Source: Arctopsyche grandis (taxonomy: Eukaryota; Arthropoda; Insecta; Trichoptera; Hydropsychidae). Taken from it: a DNA stretch of 64,000 bases. The first letter of the stretch is position 1, and each line of letters begins with the position of its first letter. Made by a program: the position numbers and the translations under genes. Shown here one piece after another: positions 47,073-59,245 of the stretch. The stretch covers positions 12,902,001-12,966,000 of the forward strand of contig NC_135358.1 of assembly GCF_051622035.1 (NCBI RefSeq). The letters are read 5' to 3'. The notes beneath the pieces were generated by a model. That model saw only the letters and a program-made list of their open reading frames with translations, searched no databases and was not told the origin of the DNA.

Positions 47073-49148
47073 ATGTATACTATCGAAAGGTTCATTTCAT
47101 CATTGAAAATGAAAAATAAAAACTGCATTCTATTTCTACTATTAGTGGAAAATATTTTCAAATGTATATTTGGCACACAAAAAATAAAAAATACTAAACA
47201 TGGTCTTAGGCCTGTTAGCAAATTATATAAAATATATTCTCTAACAATCGGAATTGTAACGCTAACGTCGATGATTGCAGTGAATATTACGTTTGCAATT
47301 GCAGTGACCCATTTACCAAAATTATTATACATCGCAACAATATCATCCCAATGCCTGTTTTGTTTACAATATTTTTGTATCATGATTTTTAGTATTAATA
47401 CTGCACCAATTCAAATCAGAAACATATTTGAAAATTTCTTAAAAATTGATATAAAATTAGGAGTGGAAAACTTACATAACGATCATGTAAAAATGCGTGT
47501 AATATTATACCACGTATTTTACGTTATTATTCGATTGACCATTGTGATTTTTCAGTTTATGGACAAACAAAATTATTTTACAACTGCCACCATACTTGTG
47601 GTCATTCTTTCGGAAGAAATTGAAATATTGCATTTTATTATCAAAATCAATGAAATTAAGTATCGACTACATTACTTTAACAATATCATTTCTAGTGATG
47701 GAATAAAATATTTCAGTAAATCTAAAATCGATTTATATTTACACGAAAGCCTATTAGAAGCCATATTTTACAGCACTAAAGAAGAATTGCAGATATTGCA
47801 TCGCAGATATGATTCAAAAGTTGATATGAATAAAATGATGAGTATTCTAAATACCATTGATTCTATCATTAATGAAATTAACTCATATTATAGTATACAG
47901 GTAAAAATTTTAAAATTTTATAATCGTTTCAGTGGCGTAACTACAAAATACAAAATACCAACTGCAATTTTATTTCATAGGTACCTAATTAATTTTAGTG
48001 ATAACATATTAGAAAATAAACGTAGCTATTTATTTATATTTCAGTTATTTTATTTTTCTTTTGATCACCAAGTTTGACTTGGGAGCTGGTTTGATGGGTC
48101 AATAAATACGGTAACCGAATCAAACAGAACAATGACAATTCAAAACAAATAAAACATTAATTTTTGTCAAATTTCGATATTTGTACATATGTATGTAGTA
48201 ATGAAAAATAAAATAAATATATTAGACGGATTAAGACGAGATATGTATGTATGTAGTGGCGACTCGTCTTTAAGGCCATTTATGTTTTATTTATTTTAAT
48301 TTAGCTTGTTCTGAATTGTCATTGTTTAGTTTTGTCACTGTTCTGTATATTCATGGAACTGTATGTACATATGTATGTACATACTTGCAGCATAGAAAAA
48401 AAAGATTGTGAGCTACAAAAAGCAGTGGAACCATAAAAAAAGTATAGAGAAATGGGACATATAATCAAGTAGTCCAGTAGTTACGACCCTGATATGATCG
48501 CTTTGAAAAAATGATATTTGTGAAATTAAATATGTATGTATTTGAATAATATAGTTATCAAATTTACAGCTTTTCTTTTCAACTGCCAAGATGTTCAACC
48601 ACATTCTTGGTTTAACAATATATATAAACACATTTTTTTTGGTACAACGAGATATTTCGTCCATTGTAAGTTATGGATATTTTTTATATATGCAGTATAA
48701 TCAATTTATTGAAGATAATTTTTCACGTGTAAAAATAAATTTATTCTTTTTAAGAAAATGTTGTGGTTTAGAAACAGCCTAATTGAAAGTATTGTGAATT
48801 TTCTTCGAGTGTGTATGTGTGCATCAATGTCAGAAATGTTACAAAGTGAGGCTGATCGTACAAAAATAACGGTACAGAAACTACTTCTTGCTACAGAAAA
48901 AGGTTTATCAAATTTAAAATATGTACATTCATATTATAATTGACATATCACAATCCTTAAAATTAATACAATATAAATTTTATATAGAAAATGGCGAAAC
49001 AGACGTTTTAGAAAGATTTTCTAATTTTCTCGAAATGAAAGATGTTGGCATGAAAGGAAATCTATTTTTCAGTCTCAATCATCAAATGATATTCAAATTA
49101 ATTTCATTGTTAATAACTTATACAATTGTATTTACTGATGTGAACTAG
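47073..49148 (+). CDS. Gustatory receptor 2 (7TM), 410 aa
   Basis: Exons 47073-47900, 48570-48665, 48755-48902, 48988-49148, with phases 0, 0, 1 as in receptors 1 and 3. I chose the ATG at 47073 (MYTIERF) by alignment with the others; one at 47055 adds six residues. Conserved blocks are FGTQKIKNTKHG, EEIEILHFIIKINEIKYRL, SEMLQSEADRT and GNLFFSLNH. The last segment is TYTIVFTDVN, where the usual Gln of TYhhhhhQF is Asp. Intron 1 holds an imperfect inverted repeat (about 48128-48330), probably a MITE. Ligand unknown. No break seen. Confidence 0.87.
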
Positions 49149-49447
49149 TATAAAATGTTAAAAAAAAACCTCAAAATGTATTTTATGATCGTAAAAATGT
49201 AATTGTGGAATTCTTATTAAAATAATCGTTTTAAGTAAAACATCGCACGCTCATTCAGTCAATATCAAAATCATTATGTATAGTGTAATCTATTAAGTAC
49301 ATTCATATGTATGTTTGTGAAACAATTTCATATTTTATGATGTTAGTAAATAAATTACATTTTATAGACTTTGAATTATTGATTTGCTAATAATACAATT
49401 TCATTTCTATTGTTCAGCATCGATTTTGGTTTATTAATATTTAAAAA

Positions 49448-50941
49448 ATGTCTCCATCAGTAGTAAAAAATCAAAGTGAAATTAATTTTCTTCTCAATGT
49501 TGAAAATACTTTTAAATGGATATTTGGAATTCAAAAAATTAGAGCAACCAAAAATAGGATTAAGATTGTTAGTAAATCGTATAGAATTTATTCATTAATG
49601 TCTGGATGTGTTATTACAATTTTGATGTTATGGTTGTACATGAAAACCGAAATAATACGCAAAAAAATGATACCGAGCTTGTTAAATTTTGTAATATGGT
49701 TATCGGATATACTATATTGTTTGCAATACATAATAATAAAAATTTCAATTGTCACGGTAATACCCAAGAAAACTAGGACCATGTTTAAAAACTTAATGAG
49801 TGTAGATACGAAATTAAATATAAAAAAACTGTTCAATAACAATGTAAAATTTCGAATAATATTAATTCATGCAATATATACGATTGTACGATTACTTATT
49901 TTGACATTTGAATTGTATCAAGAAAATACATATCTTAAAATCACTATATGTTTTTTGATCATTGTAACTGAAGAAATTGAAATTTTGCATTTTTTTATAG
50001 AAACGAATGTAATAGTTCACCGTTTTCACTATTTCAACAATATTATTTTAAGATTCGGTACTGAAAATTTTCAACAATGTAAAGTAGATTTTTACGTACA
50101 AGGCAGCATTTTAACAAATACATTGTATGATATTAAACACGAAATTCAAAATTTGAAAATAAATTCTGTACACTCACATATTGATATGGCCAATATGATG
50201 ACAATTTTAAATGAAATAAATTCTGTAATTGACGATATTAACTCATGCTACACTTTATCGGTGAGATTTTTATTATTTTTTGTATAAATCAGTTATGTGA
50301 CATTCTATGTAATAGTTTCAATGGATTTCAGATTTTATCTTCAACAAGTAATACATTCAGGCACTTTCTATGCTTGGCTACATTTATTAATTCCTTTAAA
50401 TCTCTTACACGCACATTTATAGTAAGTTTGTATGCGTTTTATCAATTTTAATAATATCGAACAATTTTTTATTTACTTATTTTATAACTAAAATTTGTTT
50501 TCTATTCTTTATTAACTTTTAAAGAGCTCGGCATGGTTTAGAAGAAATTTAATGGAAGCTTTTGTATATTTTTGTCGAACATGTGCTTGTGTTACTGTAT
50601 CAGAAATGTTACAAAATGAAGCTAATCGTACAATGATGCTGGTACAAAAACTCCTTTTAGTAGCTGAATCAGGTTAATAGCGTGTTGGATTTAATAATAT
50701 ATAGTGTATATATATGACATAATGTATTTAATTTGAGTTTTAAAAAAAATAATTTCATTTAGGAAACCGTAATACGGATTATTTGGAAAAATTTGTAAGA
50801 TACCTTGAAAATAGATACGAGTATATGGGCATAAGAGGAAATCTATATTTTATTTTTGATTTTAACAATCGAATCATATTTAAACTATTTTCACTTTTAA
50901 CAACATATACATTTGTGTTCACCGAAATCCAAGTAAATTAA
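49448..50941 (+). CDS. Gustatory receptor 3 (7TM), 409 aa
   Basis: Exons 49448-50260, 50332-50421, 50525-50672, 50763-50941; phases 0, 0, 1. Start MSPSVVKNQSEINF. Blocks shared with receptor 2 include FGIQKIRATKN, EEIEILHFFIETN, FHYFNNII, SEMLQNEANRT and GNLYFIF. The last membrane segment is TYTFVFTEIQ, with Gln shifted by one against the consensus. It is the most compact of the three, without transposons in introns. Closest to receptor 2 by eye, so the pair probably arose by local duplication. Confidence 0.88.
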
Positions 50942-51246
50942 TACAAACACAATATTTCTGTCTTTTGTGTGACCGTACGACACATACTAAATATTTATAA
51001 GAAATGAAAAAGTTTCAATGTGAAATTTTGATCAGTGTTTAATTTTTTAATTTGTTTTGGATTTGTCAATCACGTAGAACCTATACTGTGTTGCAAAATT
51101 TAAGTACTGTGCGCATTTCTATGGTAATATGTAATTGTGAAACTTTTGTGTAGTATTGAAAGATGTTTGTGTTTTTCGGATATTATGTATTAATAAAATT
51201 ATAACAAAAAGATTTTTAGTCTAAATTATTTAAAAATACAAATATA

Positions 51247-51798
51247 TTAAGAATTTTCCGTCTCTTTAAATCTGAAAAACAATAATGCCAAAGCCAATAA
51301 TTAATAATATGATCAATAATAATACCAAATTTTCAGGAATGTACTTACTTGCACTTGGTACATGTATAAAAAACTGTTTGGCCTTCATCAGCGGATCTCA
51401 ATTGTAAAGTAGCATATGACATTTTTTCATTACTGCAAGCTGGACATTTCCTTTCGACAACTGGACCTTCTAAATCTGCCTCTTTCTTTATTCGTTTTGA
51501 CATACTTTTCTCTCGCAATTCCTTGGGCGTATCAATTTGATTAAAATATATAGAATATTCTACTTTCATATCACCATAAACTTAAATAAACATAAACATA
51601 AATTTTTAATAGAAAAAATGATAAAATCTGTGTTGTATACAAACTATATGTATACATAATTTAATACCATTAAATATTTTATTTAAAAATGAAAATACCG
51701 TCGATTTTATGGGGATCATTGCAACAATAGCAATTAATAGTAGGTCGATTTGAAGGCAACGGAAGAATTGAGCCACATCTTGGGCAAAATCCAGACAT
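51247..51798 (-). CDS. POLR1H: RNA polymerase I subunit RPA12 / POLR1H, 117 aa
   Basis: Three exons on the minus strand: 51798-51699, 51580-51349, 51271-51247. The N-terminal zinc ribbon starts MSGFCPRCGSILPLP with CPRC and CYCC; the C-terminal TFIIS-type ribbon has CPAC, the invariant RSADEGQTVFYTC loop and CTKCKFKETENS at the end. The acidic DE pair of the RSADE loop aids transcript cleavage by Pol I. Length matches the family (about 120). Exon 3 encodes only the last eight residues. It acts in the nucleolus in rRNA synthesis. It converges with receptor 3, about 300 bp apart. Confidence 0.96.
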
Positions 51799-52520
51799 CT
51801 ATTGTAACCGGTAATACATATAATGCAAACAATAAATTTATAAAATGCAAATATTTTAATAAAAATTGTTATTTGGATCTAAAACAATCTTACATTGATA
51901 AATATATAATAAGATGGTATCACGAGACTCCTGGATATACAAAGCAATATAACCTATAAACGTCAAAATCACGTCGAATTCAAAATTGCCACCCTAAAAA
52001 ATTTAACGAAAATGAATTTAAAATAAAAATAAATACATAGGGGATGCTACAATTATTGGCCATTTGGATTAGAATAATACATTAATTCAAATGTATGGTA
52101 AATAAATAAACATATTGATATTGATTAATATCTAACAGAAAAACTATTGAAAACATAAAAGCTGCAATATCACGAGGTTTTTATTTAAAGCTTTTATTTT
52201 TACATGCGTTTTAAGCTTCACTTGAATTAGAATTCCAGTGTTCAATAACCCAGTAAGCATGGGCAATGACTGTTATTTTTCCCTCGTGGAAGCTTTTTTT
52301 AAATATACTACGAGCATAATGAAAACTGAAACCTCTATGTGAGAAGCAAGAGAGTATAAACAGAAGCATATATACACTATTAAACAAAAACACTTTGCAA
52401 TTAAAACAATTAGAACCACGTGATATAAACATTGAAGTATAATGTATAGAATAGTCATTCCTAACAAAAGTACCGCTTAAAAGCGAGCCATCGAAGAGAG
52501 AGACGGAAAGTCAGAATAGA
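51799..52520. other. Intergenic, no gene seen
   Basis: AT-rich; short minus ORFs at 52211-52467 lack any recognisable domain. Confidence 0.4.
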
Positions 52521-53030
52521 GACAAAAGAGTGAGGAAAAAAAATTCGTGGAAGTGATCGTCCCTTACAACAACTGGACAAAACAGCTGACATCTCCGGGC
52601 ACACGGATTTTTTGTGGCAACATTTTTAGGGGCTGAGAGCAATTCTATGCATACTACTTCAATGTAGATAAAGTAATAATAACTGTTTTTCAATGAGTGA
52701 GGCTGGTCCGAACATCTAGCACGTGCACATACAGATGTTCGGACTTTGTCGAACTAATACTACCACACAATTTCATTAGTAGAGCCTATTTCAAAGAGAT
52801 CCTACTGCTACAGAGATCCTACTGCTACAGAGATCCTACTGCAACTGAGAAAAACAGCCGAAATCTCCGTCTGCACGGAGTTTTAGTAGCAACATTTTTG
52901 GAAGCTGAGAGCGCTTCTACCCATTCTACTTCAATGGATATAAATGAAAAAAGTGGTAGAGTAGCATTACGAGCACAATACGAGTTGAAACGGTTACATT
53001 TATCTCGATTTTTTTTCACATAATAATTGA
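52521..53030. repeat. Two diverged copies of a repeat with a 17-bp tandem repeat
   Basis: Blocks ending near 52665 and 52950 share CAACATTTTT then GGGCTGAGAGC or GAAGCTGAGAGC and TTCTAC-type words. Between them the unit AGATCCTACTGCTACAG is repeated three times (52798-52845). ORFs on both strands here are by-products. Class unknown. Confidence 0.5.
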
Positions 53031-53139
53031 TGTTCTTTTAAATACATGTTAAATAAAATTATTTATCATTCATCCAACTGTTTTAAAACGTTTCATCAGA
53101 AGAATTAATCAATGGTTGTTATTTCATATGCTACGACGC

Positions 53140-53340
53140 TTGTCAAACCTAACGGGTGCAGGTAAATTGGTCGAATGCAATACACCTAAATCAATTCACC
53201 TAATGCAATTCCACTAATGACGCTTTTACCGAAAATCTATTGACCTAATGGTAAATTCACCTAATATCTTTATACCGAATGACACATTCACCTAATTTCG
53301 AGTTTCAAACCAGCAGTAGCCGAGTTTCAAACCAATAGTA
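53140..53340. repeat. CACCTAAT-rich repeat, copy 1
   Basis: CACCTAA is repeated about six times with variable spacers after a CAAACCTAACG start. The reverse pattern (ATTAGGTGAA) occurs at 58190-58350, ending CAAACCTAACG. Multiple spaced short motifs next to a shared end suggest subterminal transposase-binding repeats of a DNA transposon; this is inference. Confidence 0.5.
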
Positions 53341-54787
53341 GTAAATTTTATTATTTAGTAATTTTTCGACGCGATATCAATAGATGGCGTAGTAACATAG
53401 ACAGATAAATGTTATAACATTTCTTTGCAAATAGCCCTTAAACTCTATATACACCATATTGCGCCCGACAGAAGATTTAAAAAGGATTTCCCACCTAATG
53501 GCGAGTGAACTAAATTAAGGACATTGAAAAAATTAATTGCTTTTGTAGCTTTGTATTACCTTTTGCTATATATACTATACTATATTATATAGCAAACATT
53601 GTACATATTTACAATAAAATTTATGATAAAACAAAGTAATAAAAAGGAATCAAAAAAGATATACATTTTTTTTTTGCTGTACATATATTAAAATTGGCTT
53701 TCCAATCATCAATATTAAAAGAAGGTGAGAAGAAAACGCATGTATAATAGACAGACTAGTACAATTTCTACGATTGATACAATTTCCATAATAAATAATT
53801 AATAATTTTAAATATACGTAATAAATATAAATTATGATGAATACATAACAAATATAAATCAGTTGACATACAAATATAAATATAATTTATACTACATATG
53901 TATTGCAGATTGCAAAACACAATGAAATATAAACAATAATAACAAGACAAGAAACAAGCAATACAATAAATAATAAATAATTTATTAATCAAGTTACAGA
54001 AATAAAACAATTTATAATAAACATTTTCATGTAATAAAAACTCATGAGTGGTATTACAGATGGTCAACTTATTACAGACAACACAGAACACATATATTAT
54101 TTTCAATATATGAATAATCAATATGTAAAACAACTAACGTTAAAGAAAATTGACTATTGTATCAAGTCATGTAATAAAAATACTCTTGTGTGAAGCTATA
54201 GAAGTTTTTTACAAAAAATTTGGTACATATATAAACGAAAAGACGTTTGCTAATTTCAATGACCATCTCTTCTCCACCGATCATGGTATTTGGTTGTTCT
54301 ATTAGTGACACCACACAGACCCTAAGTAAATAATGATTTCAATCAATAACTGTAGCTTGTGACATGTCTAATTGTTTCGCACAAAATTTAATGCTTATCA
54401 GCTCATTCACACAGCGATAAATAAAATTTAACATTGGAAAGAGTTTAAAAATTTGAAGCCACATATTTTTTCGAAATCCTTTTTTAGTTCAGAATTTAAT
54501 ATCACATTTATAATTGGGTTTCAAGCGTGGAGCTAGGATTCTAAACGTACATTAAATCCAAATTTCAGTTCTAAATATACTAGAACGAAAAATTTAAAAA
54601 TAGCATAGTATAAGTACTATTTATCAATAAATTATGGAATTCAGCATTTTTAATATTGACATATTCTCTAACGCAGATTGCCTCCCTGCGACGATAACTG
54701 TGAACGAAACAGCTCCCATATCAAATTTTGCTAACACAAATGTGATACTGTTCCATTAGTTGTCGCATAAATCTACTAACAACAAAT
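53341..54787. other. No gene seen
   Basis: Very AT-rich with long ORFs of low complexity (for example 53768-54133, minus, Ile/Tyr/Cys-rich) that I regard as chance. Confidence 0.4.
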
Positions 54788-54884
54788 TTAGGATATTCTC
54801 GGCTCGATGAGTAGGGCCAACGGGTCCTCAGTAGTTTCCACAGTTATTCCAACCCTTTCCTCTTCAGAAATAGTTTTCCAATGT
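54788..54884 (-). other. Coding-like stretch, possible last exon of an unidentified gene
   Basis: After a good acceptor (T9 then AG at 54886-54885) the minus strand reads HWKTISEEERVGITVETTED and PLALLIEPRIS then stop. Composition looks protein-coding, but no upstream exon was found and I do not recognise the sequence. It may equally be a transposon remnant. Confidence 0.22.
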
Positions 54885-55079
54885 CTAAAAAAAAATCATT
54901 ACCTTAATTGATCCCATGTTATCAAAACTTAATAAATAAAATAAGTAGGGTGAAATTGATTATATTGAGTAATGAAATGTTTCGTGCTTTTCTAAGATAA
55001 TGTGATGGGAGGAAATTGTAAACCAATGAAAACAGGGCGTAAATCTGTTTATGTATTGCGACTGTATTTTGTATAAGTT

Positions 55080-55505
55080 ATACAGAGATCAAGCAGAGCA
55101 GCCGAGGAAAGGGGGGGAGTAAACAAAGAAACCACGCGTGCCTTTTGAGGTTAGCCACGCGTAGCTCCTTCTACCGAAGCCTTCTGGACGACAACTGAGA
55201 CAGACCAGGCTTCCTCTGGCGCACACCGGACGGATACTGGAGCTGGTCTCCAAGTATCGTCACAACCCATCACCAGTGGCCGAGCTGGTGATTTCGGTGT
55301 CGAGAAAAACTACGTGTTTATGCCGAAGCTGTTGGCGCGCGACTGTCAGTCAGTCTGGGGCGGCCAGCACAAAAATATATCGGACAAATCGTGGGTCGTA
55401 AGGCCACGAAATCTCGAGATTTGACAATCTTATTTTCTGGAAATATTTGAATCTCGAGAATTCGAGATTTTCTTTTTTGTTTCGAATCTCGAGAATTCTC
55501 GAGAA
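55080..55505. repeat. GC-rich unclassified block and TCTCGAGA repeats
   Basis: Bases 55080-55390 are GC-rich with no clear frame and may be transposon-derived. Bases 55395-55505 contain AATCTCGAGAATTC-type words several times; a similar cluster at 57370-57425 suggests one repeat family that the LTR element later entered. Confidence 0.4.
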
Positions 55506-55509
55506 AGTA

Positions 55510-56595
55510 TGGGGGATGAACAAATGAGACGACTGGCATGTTAATGCACGTGTTTATTATATGACAGCTGAAGACAGAGTGGGTAGTGGCTCTCCGAACC
55601 CAGCCGGGTTGGTCCCCACTCGCAGAAAGGCAACCAAACTCGACCATGTCGTATAAGCGAGCCGCCACATCACTCCCCCCCCAGCATCAGCGATACCAAA
55701 ATTACAAAGAAATAAATTTTACAAAAGAAAAAAATTATTGTTACACAAAGAGAAAAAAAAATTATTGAGTGGGGAGAAAAAAATTGTTGACGTGGGTCAT
55801 CCGCTGTGTAGGTGTACCGCCCTGAATGGTCGGTACATTCGAGGGCGGTAACGTCGCTGGTAAGGACGGTGGCTGGTCCGATGGTCGCGCCGATGCGATG
55901 CGATGCTGCGGCGGCGCCGCTCTTCCGAGGCTGATGTCGGTTGGTGGGGCGGCGGGGGCGGCGGCGGCGGCAGGGGCATCGATGTGGTTGATGATACTCC
56001 GAGCTGGACTGTGAGTCGTTGTGGCTCATGGAGGTGTTGTAGCGCTACCGCCCGTCTCGGCGTGACGACGCTCGTGGGGACGGACGGGGCCTTGATGATG
56101 ATGATGGTGCTGAGGTGGTGTATGTCTTGTGGTGCTGGATGACCGTTCTATGTGTAGTGGATCGCGCATGACTCCACATCCAGCTGTCAAGATCGTCGTC
56201 TCATTCGCTCCCCCATTTTTTTGCACCTGTCATCGACGTTGTGGCTGGACTCATGGCGATAGGTAGGTAGGTAGCCGTGTCTGCTCGTTTATTGTCACCC
56301 GCGGGCCGCGGCGTGCTGTGTTGATGGCGATGGGGGCGCGGCGGGTAGCTTTCCCGCCTGGCTCGGCGAGGCAGGGATGAGCGGCATGTTGAAATTGATC
56401 GAGGCTGCGTGGCTCGATGTCGGGGGTCACCAGTATGGGGGATGAACAAATGAGACGACTGGCATGTTAATGCACGTGTTTATTATATGACAGCTGAAGA
56501 CAGAGTGAGTAGTGGCTCTCCGAACCCAGCCGGGTTGGTCCCCACTCGCAGGAAGGCAACCAAACTCGACCATGTCGTATAAGCGAGCCGCCACA
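55510..56595 (-). mobile_element. Short non-autonomous LTR retroelement (fossil), two 160-bp LTRs
   Basis: LTRs at 55510-55669 and 56436-56595, TG...CA ends read on the minus strand, flanked by AAAGTA on both sides (55504-55509 and 56596-56601). A primer-binding-like TGGTGACCCCCGAC lies three bases inside the 5' LTR and a purine tract GGGGGGGGAGTG just before the 3' LTR. The LTRs differ at about two of 160 positions, so insertion is fairly recent. The interior (about 766 bp, GC-rich) has no recognisable pol and is far too short for an autonomous element; it is incomplete and broken. Gypsy or BEL kinship cannot be decided. A solo LTR of the same family is at 28174. Confidence 0.88.
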
Positions 56596-56601
56596 AAAGT
56601 A

Positions 56602-57479
56602 TAATTTTTTTTTTTTAATATAGTGAATTGATTTTTTAGCATATAAAATCGACAACATCAAAAGGACACAAACACTACATATGTATATCATATCAGGGGT
56701 TTATAACTTTATTAAAGACATGATGAAAGAAAGATATGGAGAGATACAATAGAACATTGAATAGAAAAGAAAGTAAAATTATATAAAAAAAAATTTATAA
56801 GAGAAGGCAGGAAAAGAAAATAAAAATATAAAAAAGTAATTTAAAATAGTAAAAAAAAACAATATGTAACAAAGAATTTAAAAAAATTCCCAGTTTCGCC
56901 ACCCGGTTTTGCCCGTGTTTTTGTCACCGGACAAATAATAAAAATACTGAACATCTATGTATGCATATTAAAATACTGAATATACATTGATTAATATATA
57001 AGGAGCAAATACACGAATAAATAAATAATAAATCAAAAATCTTTGTTTTATGTGTGTTACAGTGGGGTCATATTGTCAGTGAAAATATATTTTCACTAGC
57101 GTTTTAGTGATATAATAACCGAATACTTTCCCACTAGTGACTAGTACGTACATGCACATATATGTAACTTTAAAATGGTGCGATTTCGTTGTGACATGTG
57201 TATATGTACTTATATGATGACCGGATAATAACTTACCAGACAAGTAATACAAATACTGACCATCTATACATATTACAATACTTCACAAAATGATTTACGA
57301 GTTAACAAGTATACAAATCAGTCAGTTTATTGAACAAAAACATGTAGTGATAAATTTAAAATATTCTTGATATTTTCGAGATTCTAATAAACGATTTCTC
57401 GAGATACGAGAATCTCGAATTTATCATTAATATTTTTTATAAAAATATTAATTATAATCGAATTTATAATTAATATTTT
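56602..57479. other. No gene seen
   Basis: A-rich low-complexity DNA (56740-56890) and a TCTCGAGA cluster at 57370-57425. Confidence 0.4.
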
Positions 57480-58080
57480 TATCATTTTACGATAGAATTT
57501 GAGCGCAAATATGTATAAGGAATCTTACACAAGACAAAAGTTCTCCTTCCGATCGTCGGATTTTGTTCAATTTTTTTTGTTAATTAAAATCACTATAAAT
57601 AGTTTAATGTGAGTATCCAATAGTTTCGAAAAAATCAGCAGCATCGGCAGCAGCAGTCGCAGCATTTTTGAGATTTGTATGTAATAAAAGGCTCGTTTCC
57701 GGTTTATAAACCTTATTGATTATTTATTATTTATGTAATATTAATTGAAGGACTATATTTTTTCGATAAGAGTAGACATTTAATTAATAAGTCCAAAAAA
57801 TAGTGTAAGTTCGAGCGTACAAGTTAATACAAGTTATAGATATAAAATTTCAGTTCGATACACGGTCTAGGATATATAATAATTCAAAGAAAAATAATGC
57901 TACTTCCGGCAGATTTGAAAATGAAAAGAAAAATTATAGCGCAACGATTAAAATTTTATTACGAATTAAAATTTTCAGTGTTTCAGTTTCAAAGATATTT
58001 AATGGTGTTTGAATTATCACTAAAATACACAGCCAAACACGCACATTTTTTAAAAACAATAAATACGTGCCAGTGATCGA
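57480..58080. repeat. ACTTCCGG-family repeat, diverged copy
   Basis: Words such as GAGCGCAAATATGTAT, ACACAAGACAAAAGTTCT and GTCGGATTTTGTTCAA match units A and B at 15.2-16.9 kb, and the tail ACACAGCCAAACACGCACATTTT matches the tail near 17035. Diverged, with a short GCAGCAGTCGCAGC-type insertion near 57645. Confidence 0.6.
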
Positions 58081-58189
58081 CTTCATCTATTAATAAAATA
58101 TAAATTTTAAAATACAACTTAATATTTTATTTTGTTTTAAATAATCTTGAAATTATCAATGCAAAAGTGCCATCTATCCGTCAACGTAA

Positions 58190-58350
58190 AACAACCTTCA
58201 TTCGACCAATTTGTATTTAGGTAAACTGCAGTTAGGTATATATGACATTAGGTATGGTCGTCGTTCGGTATGTTGATATTCGACCAACTCGCTTAGGTAT
58301 ACTCGAATTAGGTGAATTGCATTAGGCGAACTTACAGTGAATCAAACCTA
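58190..58350. repeat. CACCTAAT-rich repeat, copy 2 (inverted)
   Basis: Reads as the reverse of 53140-53340: ATTAGGTGAATTGCATTAGG and further TTAGGTA words, ending at CAAACCTAACG. Lies about 130 bp upstream of MZT1 and may overlap its promoter. Confidence 0.5.
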
Positions 58351-58477
58351 ACGACGAATTACAATGTGACGTCTTGTCTGAGCAATATTCGAACTACTCA
58401 AGTTAGCTTCGTTTGTTTTCTTTTAGTTATGAATACCGAAATATAATGTGATTAAATTTTTTTTTTGAATGTGCAGA

Positions 58478-58696
58478 ATGTCGTCGGAACGAGATAGCCA
58501 GTTGTCCCAAGCCAGGGACACATTTCATACAATCATGCAGATATCCAGGTTACTGCAGACGGGCCTAGACGCTGAAACTCTCACGCTCTGTGTAAGATTA
58601 TGTGAACTGGGAGTGGACGCAGCAGCTCTCGCCACGGTCATAAAAGACCTCCGACGTATGGCAGAATCTGAGCAAGTCAACGCTCAATTAGAATGA
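58478..58696 (+). CDS. MZT1: Mitotic-spindle organizing protein 1 (MOZART1), 72 aa
   Basis: MSSERDSQLSQARDTFHTIM followed by ISRLLQTGLDAETL, LCELGVDAAALATVI and KDLRR matches the MOZART1 family over its full length (about 70-80 aa, three short helices). It binds the N-termini of gamma-tubulin complex proteins and activates microtubule nucleation at centrosomes. The start is placed at 58478 because a T-rich tract and TGCAG acceptor (58475-58476) lie just before it; the ATG at 58469 falls inside that acceptor. A 5' UTR exon probably ends near 58395. An AATAAA signal follows the stop by about 35 bp. Confidence 0.96.
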   Translation: MSSERDSQLSQARDTFHTIMQISRLLQTGLDAETLTLCVRLCELGVDAAALATVIKDLRRMAESEQVNAQLE

Positions 58697-58828
58697 GCCT
58701 CATTCAAACCTTACAATTTTAAATCAATAAGAAATAAACTACATTTCAAATATTTATTCTTACACATGCAGTTTTATTACGTTTATGTTATTTTTTAATT
58801 ATTATTTATTTCTGTATATGTATTTATA

Positions 58829-59245
58829 TTAAGGTGACCATTTTTTTCAAATTCAAAACCATGACATTTTTTTCCAAAATCATATTATTAAACACTTCAA
58901 TTACTTAAAACGAAGATTAAAGAATCATTTTCTTGAGTGCTCTTATAAAGTTCTTACAAGACTGGTTAAAATTATACGTGATTAGCAAACATTTTAAGAT
59001 TTCAACGTTCAATTTCGTTTTATAATTGGACTATATACTGTTCATCAAAGTAAAAAATCCTTCGGCTGGTGCATTTGTGCCTGATAAATGGAAACAACAT
59101 TTGTATAATTTTGAAGAAGACTTTGTATCTTTATCCATCTAGATAAAAAAATCTATTACATAAAAAAGTGTACTGGTTCTATCTCACGACTTACCAAAAA
59201 AACCAGTACTGTCCTTGGTAAAATCAGTACGAATGGTTACCTTAA
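58829..59245. mobile_element. MITE with TTAAGGTGACCATT ends
   Basis: Ends are TTAAGGTGACCATT and AATGGTTACCTTAA, inverted with one mismatch; internal CCAGTACTGTCC resembles the ends of the element at 45014-46423. About 417 bp, no ORF. TTAA at both ends could be the target duplication. Confidence 0.65.

Noticed and set aside
47012-47383. 123-codon minus ORF
   Set aside because: Antisense shadow of exon 1 of gustatory receptor 2.
52697-53023. 108-codon plus ORF with LLQRSYCYRDPTAT repeats
   Set aside because: Repeats come from a 17-bp DNA tandem repeat read in frame; an equally long antisense frame exists and no domain is seen.
55586-56449. Several Arg/Pro/Gly-rich ORFs on both strands
   Set aside because: They fall within the short LTR element; the GC-rich composition opens several frames and none matches a known domain.
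58469-58477. Upstream ATG giving MZT1 three extra residues
   Set aside because: It lies inside a T-rich tract and TGCAG acceptor; the ATG at 58478 matches the family start.
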